From assembly GCF_002582035.1 (NCBI RefSeq), contig NZ_NUQE01000098.1:27856-59923 (forward strand): 32,068 nt of DNA, written 5' to 3'. Both the position numbers and the translations under genes were made by a program. Positions 24,029 to 32,058 of the stretch are shown in pieces. The stretch comes from Bacillus pseudomycoides. Its GTDB lineage: Bacteria > Bacillota > Bacilli > Bacillales > Bacillaceae_G. Below the pieces are notes generated by a model that did not search any database, was not told where the DNA came from, and was given only the letters and a program-made list of their open reading frames with translations. Position 1 is the first letter of the stretch; each line of letters opens with the position of its first letter.

Positions 24029-24067
24029 AAAGGCAATGAGGATGCTCCTCATTGCCTTTTTTATTTT
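24026..24067. terminator. Bidirectional terminator between yceH and yfkK
   Basis: AAAAAAGGCAATGAGGA and the complementary TCCTCATTGCCTTTTTT enclose a tiny loop. The A and T runs let it serve both convergent genes; it overlaps the yfkK stop codon. Confidence 0.92.
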
Positions 24068-24285
24068 TTAATTAATGAGCCTAATTCTTCTGTAATAGCT
24101 TGCATTTCACTAATGCTAAATGTTTCGCGTTTCATAACGTGTTCATAAATGTCACGTAAATCTTCATACATATCTTCATTGAAGTTTGAAGCTCTCATTG
24201 CTCCGGCGTTTACCATGCGTAATTTTTCTTTAATTGCTTCTACCATATATTCAACGTTTTCTTGCGTTTTTACAGATAAATCCAC
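24061..24285 (-). CDS. yfkK: UPF0435 / DUF1128 protein (YfkK-like)
   Basis: A 74-residue acidic, helical cytoplasmic protein ([59 protein letters not shown]) matching the DUF1128 family, of unknown function. It starts at GTG 24285 with AAGGGGGGC upstream. In B. subtilis yfkK is likewise next to yfkJ, which is here divergent with 166 bases between the starts. Confidence 0.88.
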   Translation of the reverse strand: MDLSVKTQENVEYMVEAIKEKLRMVNAGAMRASNFNEDMYEDLRDIYEHVMKRETFSISEMQAITEELGSLIKK

Positions 24286-24451
24286 GGAAGTGCCCCCCTT
24301 TTAAATAACATAGACTTATCTTAACATTTTTTATCATTTTCGTTAACGGAAGTTCACAATCGTATTAAATTAGCTCCTATTTTCCTTTATAAGTAATTGT
24401 TGATTGTTTATACTAAATATAATAAATGCATCATGAAGGGAAGAAACAAAT

Positions 24452-24916
24452 ATGGTTCGAGTTTTATTTGTTTGTCTAGGAAACATTTGTCGTTCTCCGA
24501 TGGCAGAAGCAATTTTTCGTGAGCTTATAAAAAAAGAAGGATTAGAACAAGTGATTACTGTTGATTCGGCTGGAACTGGAGATTGGCATATCGGTCATCC
24601 GCCTCATCACGGCACACAAAAAATTTTAATGGAAAATGAAGTTTCCTTTGAAGGAATTAAAGCACGTCAAGTAGAAAAAGAAGACTTAACAAAGTTTGAT
24701 TACATAATTGCAATGGACAATAAAAACTTAGACGATTTAAAGGCTTTAGGAAAAGCAGGCGGCTATATTGGCAGACTATCCGATTTTGTTCCAGCTGGTG
24801 GCTGGACAGATGTTCCGGATCCATATTTTACAGGGAACTTTCAAGAAGTATATGACCTTGTAACAGAAGGATGTGCAAAATTGCTAGTGTTCATTCGAAA
24901 TGAGCAAGGGATATAA
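24452..24916 (+). CDS. yfkJ: Low-molecular-weight protein-tyrosine phosphatase
   Basis: A 154-residue cytoplasmic phosphatase. The P-loop C8-LGNIC-R14-S starts right after the first strand (FVCLGNICRSPMAEAIF), and the general acid is Asp123 in VPDPYFTG. These are all the catalytic elements of the family. The B. subtilis orthologue YfkJ is an active phosphotyrosine phosphatase linked to stress tolerance. GAAGGGAAG precedes the ATG. The next gene follows after 176 bases that contain a strong hairpin. Confidence 0.93.
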   Translation: MVRVLFVCLGNICRSPMAEAIFRELIKKEGLEQVITVDSAGTGDWHIGHPPHHGTQKILMENEVSFEGIKARQVEKEDLTKFDYIIAMDNKNLDDLKALGKAGGYIGRLSDFVPAGGWTDVPDPYFTGNFQEVYDLVTEGCAKLLVFIRNEQGI

Positions 24917-24948
24917 GGATGTTAGTTCAGAAAGTATGATGCGAAACT

Positions 24949-24976
24949 GCTATAAGTAGGCATCCCTACTTATAGC
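24949..24976. terminator. Perfect 12-base hairpin between yfkJ and yfkI
   Basis: GCTATAAGTAGG (24949-24960) and CCTACTTATAGC (24965-24976) are perfect arms with a 4-base loop. No T run follows, so it may be a pausing, processing or binding site rather than an intrinsic terminator. Confidence 0.5.
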
Positions 24977-25092
24977 TAGTTGAACGAATCGAGCTCTTAT
25001 GGGAAGATATTTCAAGGTTATCCACTTTGAGATTTCATTGGCCGTTAGAGCGAGATAACTTTCTAACAAAATAGATGAAAGGGTGAAGGAAT

Positions 25093-25581
25093 ATGGCAAA
25101 GAAGGGAAATATTGTACGAAATATTGCGATCGGTGTGGCAGCAGGTGTGGCGGTTTCTATGTTAAAGAAAGAAAATCGTGAAAAAGTGAAGTATACAGCA
25201 GGAAAAGCGAAAACAAAAATGATTGAAATTGGTGAAAATGCCAAGCTAAAAGAAAAGGTACAAACAGTTACAGATAAAGGGCGCGAACTTGCTGATTTTA
25301 ATGTTGTAAAAGCAAAAGTAGCAGAAATTAAAAAGTTAACACCAGCTGTTGTTGAAACATTAAAAGAGACGAAAGATATTTTTAACAAGAAGAAGAATAA
25401 TGTGAAAGAGCAACCAGCAACAATTGAAATTCAAGCGGTTGCACCGACAGAAGAGCTAAAGACGGAAGAGGAAATGATTATATCAGAAGATAGCGGTACG
25501 AAGGAATCTATTGTAGAAGAGAAGAAGTCAGAAGCGTTTATTGAGCTAGAACAAAATCAAGAAGAAAAGAAAAGCGTTTAA
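25093..25581 (+). CDS. yfkI: YtxH-like protein (YfkI position)
   Basis: A 162-residue protein: a short hydrophobic, Gly/Ala/Val-rich N-terminal segment (NIVRNIAIGVAAGVAVSMLK) as in YtxH-type proteins, then a Lys-rich helical middle (VKYTAGKAKTKMIEIGENAK) and a Glu-rich, probably disordered tail (TEELKTEEEMIISEDSGTKE). GAAAGGGTGAAGG is the ribosome site. Its place between yfkJ and yfkH gives the symbol; the sequence itself is low in complexity, so orthology to B. subtilis YfkI is not certain. Confidence 0.7.
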   Translation: MAKKGNIVRNIAIGVAAGVAVSMLKKENREKVKYTAGKAKTKMIEIGENAKLKEKVQTVTDKGRELADFNVVKAKVAEIKKLTPAVVETLKETKDIFNKKKNNVKEQPATIEIQAVAPTEELKTEEEMIISEDSGTKESIVEEKKSEAFIELEQNQEEKKSV

Positions 25582-25586
25582 AAAAG

Positions 25587-26456
25587 ATGAAAACATTTTT
25601 ACAACAAGCAAGAACTCATCATGTTTTCACATTTGGGAAAGACTTATATGATCGAACAATGCGAGATGATGTGGCAGGCTTATCAGCACAGCTTGCCTAT
25701 TTCTTCTTGCTTTCTATGTTTCCAGCACTTGTTTTTTTAATAACACTTCTTGGATATATTCCAATTCAGACGGAAGATGTATTAGGCTTTTTACAGAATT
25801 ATGCTCCTGAAGATGTATTGAGTTTAATTGAAACAAATGTAGATACAATAGTAAGTGAACAAAATGGTGGATTATTATCGTTTGGTTTACTTGCAATGTT
25901 ATATTTTGCTTCGAATGGTGTAAATGCTGTGATGAAGGCATTTAACCGTGCCTATGATATTACTGAAACACGTTCATATATTGCAACAAGAGCATTGTCA
26001 GTTGTATTAACATTAGCATCGATTTTTATGATTGTCTTTGCTTTGGTTCTACCTGTATTTGGAAAAGTGATTGGATCAGCGATTTTTAAAGTTCTAGGTT
26101 TATCTCATGAATTTTCGTTTATTTGGAATATTGCTCGATTACTATTAAGTTTTCTCGTATTATTTGGTTTATTTTGCTTTTTGTATAAATTTGCCCCAAA
26201 TTGTCATGTAAAGAGAAGAGAAGTGATAACAGGAGCATTATTTGCTACAATCGGATGGATTGTGGCATCGTATGCATTTGCATTCTATGTTGATAACTTT
26301 GGAAATTATTCTAATACATACGGCAGCCTCGGTGCTATTATTATTTTAATATTATGGTTTTATTTAACTGGCTGGGTGATTTTGCTTGGTGGAGAAATTA
26401 ACGCACTCTTAAATTATTATCGAACGAATGACAATAATTCCCGTAATCAAAAGTAA
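25587..26456 (+). CDS. yfkH: YihY/BrkB-family membrane protein (YfkH-like)
   Basis: A 289-residue membrane protein with six hydrophobic helices. The signatures are DDVAGLSAQLAYFFLLSMFP at residues 28-47, FASNGVNAVMKAFNRAYDI and the conserved end of the family, YGSLGAIIILILWFYLTGWV followed by ILLGGEINA. Function unknown; earlier claims that it is a ribonuclease (RNase BN) did not hold for this family. It begins 5 bases after yfkI, so translation is probably coupled. Confidence 0.92.
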   Translation: MKTFLQQARTHHVFTFGKDLYDRTMRDDVAGLSAQLAYFFLLSMFPALVFLITLLGYIPIQTEDVLGFLQNYAPEDVLSLIETNVDTIVSEQNGGLLSFGLLAMLYFASNGVNAVMKAFNRAYDITETRSYIATRALSVVLTLASIFMIVFALVLPVFGKVIGSAIFKVLGLSHEFSFIWNIARLLLSFLVLFGLFCFLYKFAPNCHVKRREVITGALFATIGWIVASYAFAFYVDNFGNYSNTYGSLGAIIILILWFYLTGWVILLGGEINALLNYYRTNDNNSRNQK

Positions 26457-26496
26457 CCTCCTGTCCCATACTAAAAGGGAATAGGGGGGATTATTC

Positions 26497-26616
26497 ATGG
26501 GTCAAAATAAAACTGGCAATAGCAAAAATGATAAAAACCAACGTAAACAAAGCAGCAGCTCACAGCCAAAACATAAAACGAGCAGCAGTGCAAACGGACA
26601 TAATGGTTATCATTAA
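26497..26616 (+). CDS. Small hydrophilic peptide, 39 residues
   Basis: ATG at 26497 with AGGGGGGA at 26483-26490. The peptide is rich in Asn, Ser, Lys, Gln and His (MGQNKTGNSKNDKNQRKQSS, then SSQPKHKTSSSANGHNGYH) with no hydrophobic segment, so it is likely disordered. Composition recalls minor small acid-soluble spore proteins such as SspP, but I see no specific motif. It is followed directly by the shared terminator. Confidence 0.6.
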   Translation: MGQNKTGNSKNDKNQRKQSSSSQPKHKTSSSANGHNGYH

Positions 26617-26646
26617 AAAAAGGGTTCCATAATGGAACCCTTTTAA
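26617..26646. terminator. Bidirectional terminator
   Basis: AAAAGGGTTCC and GGAACCCTTTT with a 5-base loop, between the small peptide gene and the convergent metal ATPase gene. Confidence 0.9.
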
Positions 26647-28571
26647 TCATTTGCTTTTAATAATCGTAACCCATTTAAAATAACGAGAATGGTACTTCCT
26701 TCATGACCGATGACACCTAATGGAAGTGCTAAAAATTGCAGGAAGTTCGAACAAATGAGCAACATAATTACTGATAATGAAAAGATAACGTTTTGTTTTA
26801 CAATACGATTCATTCGTTTGGATAGGCGAATTGCTTGTGCTAAACGGGAAAGTTCATTTTTCATTAAGACAACGTCTGCAGTTTCTAAAGCAACATCAGT
26901 TCCTTCTCCCATAGCAACGCCAATACTTGCTGTTGCTAATGCAGGAGCGTCATTAATGCCATCACCGACCATTGCCACTGTACCATATTTCTTTTTCAAT
27001 TCTTTTATTGCTTCTACCTTTGTTTCTGGTAAGCAAGATGCGTAATACTCTTTAATATTACTTTCAGCAGCGATGGTTTTTGCTGTTTGTTCGTTATCAC
27101 CTGTAATCATAATCGCTTCGATACCAAGGCTTTGAAGCTCGTGAATTGCTGCAATTGTTTCTTGGCGTAATGTATCTTTCAAGGCGATAAGACCGAGAAT
27201 GCCTTCCTCATTGCTTACATATACAACAGTTTTTCCTTCTTGCGCTAAATGTGTTGAAACGCCATTATGGAATGATGTTGTTTCTTCGCCGATAAAACCA
27301 GCTTTCCCAATTTTGTAAGCTTTGCTTTGCAGTGTTCCTTTTAAACCGAATCCAGTTACATCTTCTACGTTCTCTGGTTTTGTTAATGTAATGTCATATG
27401 CGTGTTTTGCATATTTCACAATTGATTCTGCTAGAGGATGTGTAGAATGACTTTCAATGGATGCTGTAATATACAATAACTCTTTTTCAGATATTCCATC
27501 ACGCGTATATACATCTGTTACTGTTGGTTTTCCTTGTGTTAATGTACCTGTTTTATCAAAGGCGATGGCTTTTAATGAAGCGAGTCTTTCTAAATGAACA
27601 CCGCCTTTAAATAAGATGCCATGACGTGCACCGTTTGAAATCGCTGATAACGTAGCTGGTGTAATAGCTGCAACAAGTGCACAAGGAGAAGCAACAACGA
27701 GCAGAATCATCGCACGGTAAAATGTTTCGTTCCAGCTCCAGCCAAGGACATAGTGAGGAACAAACATCATGAGTGCTACAACAAGAAGCACTCCTTTCAC
27801 ATATGTTCCTTCAAATTTTTCAATGAAAAGCTGTGAAGGAGATTTTTCGCTTTGTGCACTTTGCACAAGACGAATAATTTTTTGGAACAATGTTTGATCG
27901 CTATGTTTTGTGATTTCTACTTCGATGGCACCGCGTAAGTTAACAGTTCCTGCGAATACTTCATCACCAGGTTTCTTTTCACTTGGAATTGGCTCACCTG
28001 AAATGGTAGCTTCATCAATATTTGTTTCACCAATGTGGATCGTGCCGTCTGCAGGAATACGTTCACCTGGTTTAATTAAAATAATGTCACCAATTTGTAG
28101 CTGTTCGACTGAAATACGTTCTTCTATTCCACGAGAGATACGCAGTGCTTCTTCGGGCTGTAAGTCGAGTAGTGCTGAAATTTCCTTTTGACTTTTGTCC
28201 ATCGTGTAAGCTTCCATAGCTCCGCTTAAGGCGAAGATAAAAATTAAGATGGCCCCCTCTGTCCAGTAGCCGATAATTGCTGAACCGATTGCTGCAAAAA
28301 GCATGAGCATTTCGACGTTCAGCTCTTTTTCTGCGATTGTGTCTTCAATACCTTCTTTTGCTTTTGCATAACCTCCAATTATATAAGCTAATACGTAAAA
28401 TATAGTTGCAGCAGTTGTGAGGTCATTCTTTGTTAGTAACCAACCTGCCAAAATAAAAATTCCGGATGTAATTGCAAAAATGAGTTCATAATGCTTTTGA
28501 AATGTTTCAAGCCAAGATGGAGAAGTTGGCGTTCCTTGTTGCCTTGATAATGCTTTTACTTCAGCGTTCAT
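26643..28571 (-). CDS. pfeT: P1B-4 metal-efflux ATPase (PfeT/FrvA type)
   Basis: A 642-residue P-type ATPase. The phosphorylated residue is Asp339 in DKTGTLT; TGE is in EATISGEPIPSEK and the hinge is MVGDGINDAPAL. The membrane motif is Ser295-Pro-Cys (VVASPCALV), not the CPC of copper or zinc/cadmium pumps, and HEGST (His623) lies in the last helices. SPC with HEG(G/S)T and no N-terminal metal-binding domain define the P1B-4 group, whose Bacillus and Listeria members PfeT (formerly ZosA) and FrvA export Fe(II). Iron is thus the likely substrate; cobalt is an alternative. A PerR/Fur-like box lies at the promoter, matching PerR control of pfeT in B. subtilis. Confidence 0.9.
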   Translation of the reverse strand: MNAEVKALSRQQGTPTSPSWLETFQKHYELIFAITSGIFILAGWLLTKNDLTTAATIFYVLAYIIGGYAKAKEGIEDTIAEKELNVEMLMLFAAIGSAIIGYWTEGAILIFIFALSGAMEAYTMDKSQKEISALLDLQPEEALRISRGIEERISVEQLQIGDIILIKPGERIPADGTIHIGETNIDEATISGEPIPSEKKPGDEVFAGTVNLRGAIEVEITKHSDQTLFQKIIRLVQSAQSEKSPSQLFIEKFEGTYVKGVLLVVALMMFVPHYVLGWSWNETFYRAMILLVVASPCALVAAITPATLSAISNGARHGILFKGGVHLERLASLKAIAFDKTGTLTQGKPTVTDVYTRDGISEKELLYITASIESHSTHPLAESIVKYAKHAYDITLTKPENVEDVTGFGLKGTLQSKAYKIGKAGFIGEETTSFHNGVSTHLAQEGKTVVYVSNEEGILGLIALKDTLRQETIAAIHELQSLGIEAIMITGDNEQTAKTIAAESNIKEYYASCLPETKVEAIKELKKKYGTVAMVGDGINDAPALATASIGVAMGEGTDVALETADVVLMKNELSRLAQAIRLSKRMNRIVKQNVIFSLSVIMLLICSNFLQFLALPLGVIGHEGSTILVILNGLRLLKAND

Positions 28572-28635
28572 AGTTTTTTTGCTCCTTTCTATTGAGAAAA
28601 AGAATCATCATCGAAACCCTTATAAAACGACGAAA

Positions 28636-28659
28636 GCTGCCATCCATACGGATAGCAGC
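28636..28659 (-). promoter_or_regulatory. Hairpin in the 5' leader of the metal ATPase gene
   Basis: GCTGCTATCC and GGATGGCAGC on the minus strand pair over 10 positions (one G-U) around GTAT. The hairpin is framed by two 9 bp direct repeats, TTATAAAAC at 28620-28628 and 28665-28673. The stem may affect mRNA stability or attenuation; no T run follows directly. Confidence 0.45.
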
Positions 28660-28695
28660 ATTTCTTATAAAACACATTCTGTGTAGTTAGTTATT

Positions 28696-28716
28696 TTATT
28701 ATTATTCTAAATTATA
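28696..28716 (-). promoter_or_regulatory. PerR/Fur-like box beside the -10 of the metal ATPase promoter
   Basis: TTATTATTATTCTAA (28696-28710) matches the PerR consensus TTATAAT-N-ATTATAA at 12 of 14 positions. On the minus strand a perfect TATAAT (28711-28716) lies immediately upstream of it, so the box covers the transcription start, a position suited to repression. Confidence 0.65.
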
Positions 28717-28839
28717 ACATATGTTTCCATACAGGAAAAGATTTTTGTTTAAAAATAGAAGTGAAAATACTTGTGTTTTTGACCCCGCTTTGTTATATAT
28801 GGATATTGTTCGTAAAAAGTACGGAAAGGAAGACATCCA

Positions 28840-29790
28840 GTGAAGACAGAAAGATTTTTTACACATCCGCTCGGTGTATTTGTTGCGGCATTAAGCGCAA
28901 CTTTTCTATGGGGCAGTGCGTTTCCATTTATTAAATTAAGTTATGTACAGTTAAATATTCAACCTCATGAAGTAGGTGAACAAATTCTATTTGCTGGTTA
29001 CCGTTTTTTCTTAGCAGGAGTTATGCTCTTATTCTTCTTTAAAGCATTAGGAAAAAATGTATCTTTCCAAAAAGATACAGCGAAGCAACTTGTTCAGATT
29101 GGTCTGTTTCAAACGTTTTTACAATATGTTTGTTTTTATATTGGTATGAGCCATAGCACTGGAATTGAAGGAGCTGTTATTTCTGGAACATCTTCATTCT
29201 TTCAAATTCTGTTAGCACATTTTCTATATAAAGATGATTCATTAAATGTAAGAAAATCTATTGGCATATTCATTGGTTTTTGCGGTGTAATTCTTGTGAA
29301 TATTCCAAAAGGAGGAGGCATGGAGTTTCACTTTGGCATTGGCGAATTGTTATTATTAATTGCGGCAGTGTTTTACTCATACGGTAATATTTTAGCGAAA
29401 GAAGGCAGTAAAACGATGGATGTAGGCTATATGACCGCATATCAAATGATTATTGGTTCTTTAGGTTTATTATTCATTGGGATTTTACAAGTTGGATTCA
29501 TGCCATTTACATTCCATATGCAAACGTTGCTTATGCTGCTATATTTATCATTTTTATCGGCGGCAGGATTCTTTATTTGGAATACAGTGATGAAATACAA
29601 CAAAGTTGGAAAAGTATCGATGTACATGTTTTTCATTCCAGTGTTTGGTGTAATATTATCAAGCTTAATTTTAGGTGAAGCAATTCATTCTTCTGTATTG
29701 TTTGGATTGGCATGTGTAGCGACGGGAATCATTGTTGTGAATCGGACACCTATAGTGAAAAAAAACGGAGAAAATACAAAAGCAGCGTGA
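28840..29790 (+). CDS. EamA-family (DMT) transporter
   Basis: A 316-residue membrane protein with ten predicted helices in two EamA repeats. The first repeat carries ATFLWGSAFPFIKLSYVQLN and FLQYVCFYIGMSHSTGIEGA; the second has LLLLIAAVFYSYGNILAKEG and ends with VFGVILSSLILGEAIHSSVL. Drug/metabolite transporters of this type export amino acids or other small metabolites; the substrate cannot be read from sequence. The start is a GTG at 28840 with AAAGGAAG 7-8 bases upstream. A terminator follows immediately. Confidence 0.9.
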   Translation: MKTERFFTHPLGVFVAALSATFLWGSAFPFIKLSYVQLNIQPHEVGEQILFAGYRFFLAGVMLLFFFKALGKNVSFQKDTAKQLVQIGLFQTFLQYVCFYIGMSHSTGIEGAVISGTSSFFQILLAHFLYKDDSLNVRKSIGIFIGFCGVILVNIPKGGGMEFHFGIGELLLLIAAVFYSYGNILAKEGSKTMDVGYMTAYQMIIGSLGLLFIGILQVGFMPFTFHMQTLLMLLYLSFLSAAGFFIWNTVMKYNKVGKVSMYMFFIPVFGVILSSLILGEAIHSSVLFGLACVATGIIVVNRTPIVKKNGENTKAA

Positions 29791-29816
29791 AGAGGTTCAT
29801 TAAGAGCCTCTTTTTC
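29790..29816 (+). terminator. Terminator of the EamA gene
   Basis: AGAGGTTC and GAGCCTCT pair with one G-U around ATTAA, then five T; it begins right at the stop codon. Confidence 0.85.
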
Positions 29817-29974
29817 ATATGTAAAATTAGGAAATATGAAATGGAGTTTTTTTCAGAAAGTGATGGAGTAATAGAAATACACATATTTTTTGTTGAAACT
29901 TGTAGATAAAAAGAAGGAAAGTGATGCTTTTATATCGAAAAACATAGAAATATTAATTCATCAAGGAGAAAAAT

Positions 29975-30655
29975 ATGAATGAAATGTACGTACTGCTGAT
30001 TGGACAAGTAACTTTGTTTCTGTTTGGTACAATTTATGCAATAAGGGACTCAAAACAAACAAAGAAAAACGAACCATTACCTTTATTTGTGCGTTTACTC
30101 CTGAGTTTTTCATTAACTGGAGCTGCGATATGGATGTGGGTGCAAGACCCAGTGACACCTTATCGGCAATGGGTTGCAATAGGTATGATTCTATCAACAA
30201 TTGGCGATTTATTTATGGCAGGCTTAATTCCATTTGGACACCGTTTAATCGGCGGAATGGTAGCATTTGCTATTGCACATTGCTTATATGTTACAGCCTT
30301 TTTAGAAACGGGTATTTCATGGACGGGGTTATGGTTTAGCTTAGTAGGATACGGGCTATTTTTAATTATTGGCTGGTTCTTTTTTATTCGAACTAATAAG
30401 CAAGATAAGTTATTTACAATAGGAGCACTTGTATACGGGCTTTGGGTTAGTGGAATGGCATGCTTTGCATTTGGACTTGCTTACTTGAACGGTGGCATAT
30501 GGTGGATTCCAGCGTTTGGAGGTTTATTGTTTGCCATTTCCGATTTTATTATTGGTGTTACTGATATCGGAGGAAGGAATATAAAATATGATCCTCTTTG
30601 GGTTTGGGCAACATATATTGGAGCACAAATGTGTATTATTTATGTTGGAATGTAA
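29975..30655 (+). CDS. YhhN-family membrane protein (lysoplasmalogenase-like)
   Basis: A 226-residue membrane protein with eight hydrophobic segments. The YhhN features are IGMILSTIGDLFMAGLIPFG, AFAIAHCLYVTAF and the C-terminal GGLLFAISDFIIGVTDIGG; the two Asp-containing helices carry the conserved acidic residues of the family, which includes the mammalian lysoplasmalogenase TMEM86. Hydrolysis of lyso-plasmalogens has not been shown for Bacillus members, so the enzymatic role is inference. AAGGAG precedes the ATG at 29975. Single gene with its own terminator. Confidence 0.88.
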   Translation: MNEMYVLLIGQVTLFLFGTIYAIRDSKQTKKNEPLPLFVRLLLSFSLTGAAIWMWVQDPVTPYRQWVAIGMILSTIGDLFMAGLIPFGHRLIGGMVAFAIAHCLYVTAFLETGISWTGLWFSLVGYGLFLIIGWFFFIRTNKQDKLFTIGALVYGLWVSGMACFAFGLAYLNGGIWWIPAFGGLLFAISDFIIGVTDIGGRNIKYDPLWVWATYIGAQMCIIYVGM

Positions 30656-30669
30656 CTGCTAAATGAATT

Positions 30670-30695
30670 AGGAACTGATGGAAGTTTCACTTTAT
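30670..30695 (+). repeat. bcr1 right-end fragment (copy G)
   Basis: ACTGATGGAAGTTTCACTTTAT ends, identical to the right end of the other copies, preceded by no other part of the repeat. Confidence 0.55.
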
Positions 30696-30702
30696 ATAAA
30701 AA

Positions 30703-30738
30703 GCGAAAAAAGAACTGCTGAAGCAGTTCTTTTTTCGT
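30703..30738. terminator. Strong terminator after the YhhN gene
   Basis: CGAAAAAAGAACTGCT (30704-30719) and AGCAGTTCTTTTTTCG (30722-30737) are perfect 16-base arms with a 2-base gap; works in both directions. Confidence 0.9.
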
Positions 30739-30801
30739 TAAACAATTTATTTATCAAATAATAGATTTCTTCTTATAAATTGTACAGGTAATTTACTGGT
30801 T

Positions 30802-31000
30802 CATCACCGTAACATGGGGTGGATTTTTTGAAAATGAATTATTTTGAATACACGGAACGGAGAGTGGCGACTCCTGCGGGAATAGCGAGGAAAGTGAGAC
30901 CCCGCAGGCTTGCCGAGGAGGCTCGCTCTCACCCGCGGAAAGCGTCCACTCGGAGTGGAGTGTACATCTATCTATATGTCATCCCCGTTTTTTGGTGATG
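30802..31000. repeat. GC-rich structured repeat
   Basis: The core (about 30853-30958) is far richer in GC than the surroundings: GGAACGGAGAGTGGCGACTC, CTGCGGGAATAGCGAGG, GTGAGACCCCGCAGG, CTTGCCGAGGAGGCTCGC, TCTCACCCGCGGAAAGCG. Complementary segments (CCTGCGGG with CCCGCAGG, GTGAGA with TCTCAC, GCGAG with CTCGC, GAGTGG with CCACTC) allow a complex fold. Outer arms CATCACC (30802-30808) and GGTGATG (30994-31000) close it. I recognise the core as a repeat common in Bacillaceae intergenic regions; its function is not known to me. The 30656-31079 gap holds only copy G, the terminator and this element. Confidence 0.65.
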
Positions 31001-31079
31001 GACTAATTTACAGATAATATAGAATTTATTGGCAGAAATATTTTATAATAGATGTAATTGAGGAATAAGGGAGATAAGG

Positions 31080-31613
31080 ATGAGAAAGAAAAGCCGCTTT
31101 CGGGAATGGATGGAAGTATTTGCGATTGCATGTATGATTGCTTTTTTTATGAAAGTATTTGTATTTTTTCCGACGACGGTGCAAGGAGCTTCTATGCAAC
31201 CTACACTTTATGACGGAGATAAAGTCATTATAAATAAGTTGGCAAGGAAAGTTGATAGTTATAATCATGGTGATGTAATTGTGGTAAAAACAGATAATTT
31301 TTATGTGAAGCGCATTATCGGTTTACCTGGAGATACAATTGAAATGAAAAATGATCAGTTGTATATCAATAGTCAATTGCAAAAGGAATCATATTTGAAA
31401 ACAAATAAGAAGCAAGCAAAACAACTTATGATGAATTTAACTGAAGACTTTGGTCCGATGACAATTCCAAAAAATAAAATTTTTGTGATGGGGGATAATC
31501 GATTAGTGAGTCGAGATAGTCGCAATGGGCTAGGACTTATTGATAAAGATGATGTATTAGGAAGTTTGGTTGCAGTATATTATCCTTTTGAACGGATTCA
31601 CATAGTAGATTAG
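31080..31613 (+). CDS. Type I signal peptidase
   Basis: A 177-residue membrane-bound protease that removes signal peptides from exported proteins. One N-terminal membrane anchor (residues 12-31), catalytic Ser38 in QGASMQPTL, catalytic Lys77 in FYVKRIIGLPGD, and the box MGDNRLVSRDSRNGLGLI. Length fits the short Bacillus SipS/SipT/SipU type. B. cereus group genomes encode several paralogues, so I do not assign a specific symbol. AAGGGAGATAAGG precedes the start. The next gene starts 13 bases after the stop, suggesting an operon with a protein of unknown function. Confidence 0.93.
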   Translation: MRKKSRFREWMEVFAIACMIAFFMKVFVFFPTTVQGASMQPTLYDGDKVIINKLARKVDSYNHGDVIVVKTDNFYVKRIIGLPGDTIEMKNDQLYINSQLQKESYLKTNKKQAKQLMMNLTEDFGPMTIPKNKIFVMGDNRLVSRDSRNGLGLIDKDDVLGSLVAVYYPFERIHIVD

Positions 31614-31626
31614 AAGGAGAGTGGAT

Positions 31627-32058
31627 ATGGAAGATAGTATTGGTCACATTCTCGCTGGGATTGTACGAGGAGCAATTGCACTAGGAGAAGCGGCAGCAGA
31701 TGCTACAAAAGCTATTGCTCGCGGAACAGTTGGAATTGTAAAAGTTGTAGGAGAAGCTATAGGAGAGGAAATTGCAGAACAAGCGTTAGAAAGCATAGAA
31801 GGACGAGAGAAGCGAAAGCAAAGAAAATTTGCTCGTCATATTGAAAAGTTAAAAGGGCATGATTGGTTCAAAGTCATATATGAAGATGTAAAATGCCGAG
31901 ATGTAATTCATACGGAAGCGCATTATCGGAATTTGTTGAGTAAGCGGCAGTATATACATAGACTAATTCGTAACGAAAACAAAAGAAAACAATTTATTCA
32001 GCAAATTCGTGTGGAAGCAAAGATTGATGATGTGATTTGGGATGGGGATCTTATGTGA
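31627..32058 (+). CDS. Hypothetical protein paired with signal peptidase
   Basis: A 143-residue protein. Residues 1-55 form a Gly/Ala-rich, GxxxG-like hydrophobic to amphipathic segment (MEDSIGHILAGIVRGAIALG, EAAADATKAIARGTVGIVKV), able to associate with a membrane or oligomerise. From about residue 60 it is basic and helical (EGREKRKQRKFARHIEKLKG) with a soluble tail ending IDDVIWDGDLM. No family recognised. ATG at 31627 is preferred, with AAGGAG at 31613-31618, over GTG 31621, which overlaps that site. It is complete in the window, ending 10 bases before its edge. Confidence 0.7.
   Translation: MEDSIGHILAGIVRGAIALGEAAADATKAIARGTVGIVKVVGEAIGEEIAEQALESIEGREKRKQRKFARHIEKLKGHDWFKVIYEDVKCRDVIHTEAHYRNLLSKRQYIHRLIRNENKRKQFIQQIRVEAKIDDVIWDGDLM

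Noticed and set aside
26643-28571. Naming the ATPase CadA or a copper pump
   Set aside because: The membrane motif is SPC, with HEGST in the last helices and no N-terminal metal-binding domain, which points to the P1B-4 group rather than CPC-type cadmium/zinc or copper pumps.
29712-29909. A 65-residue plus-strand frame at the end of the EamA gene
   Set aside because: It overlaps the transporter's last helix in another frame and runs through the terminator hairpin.
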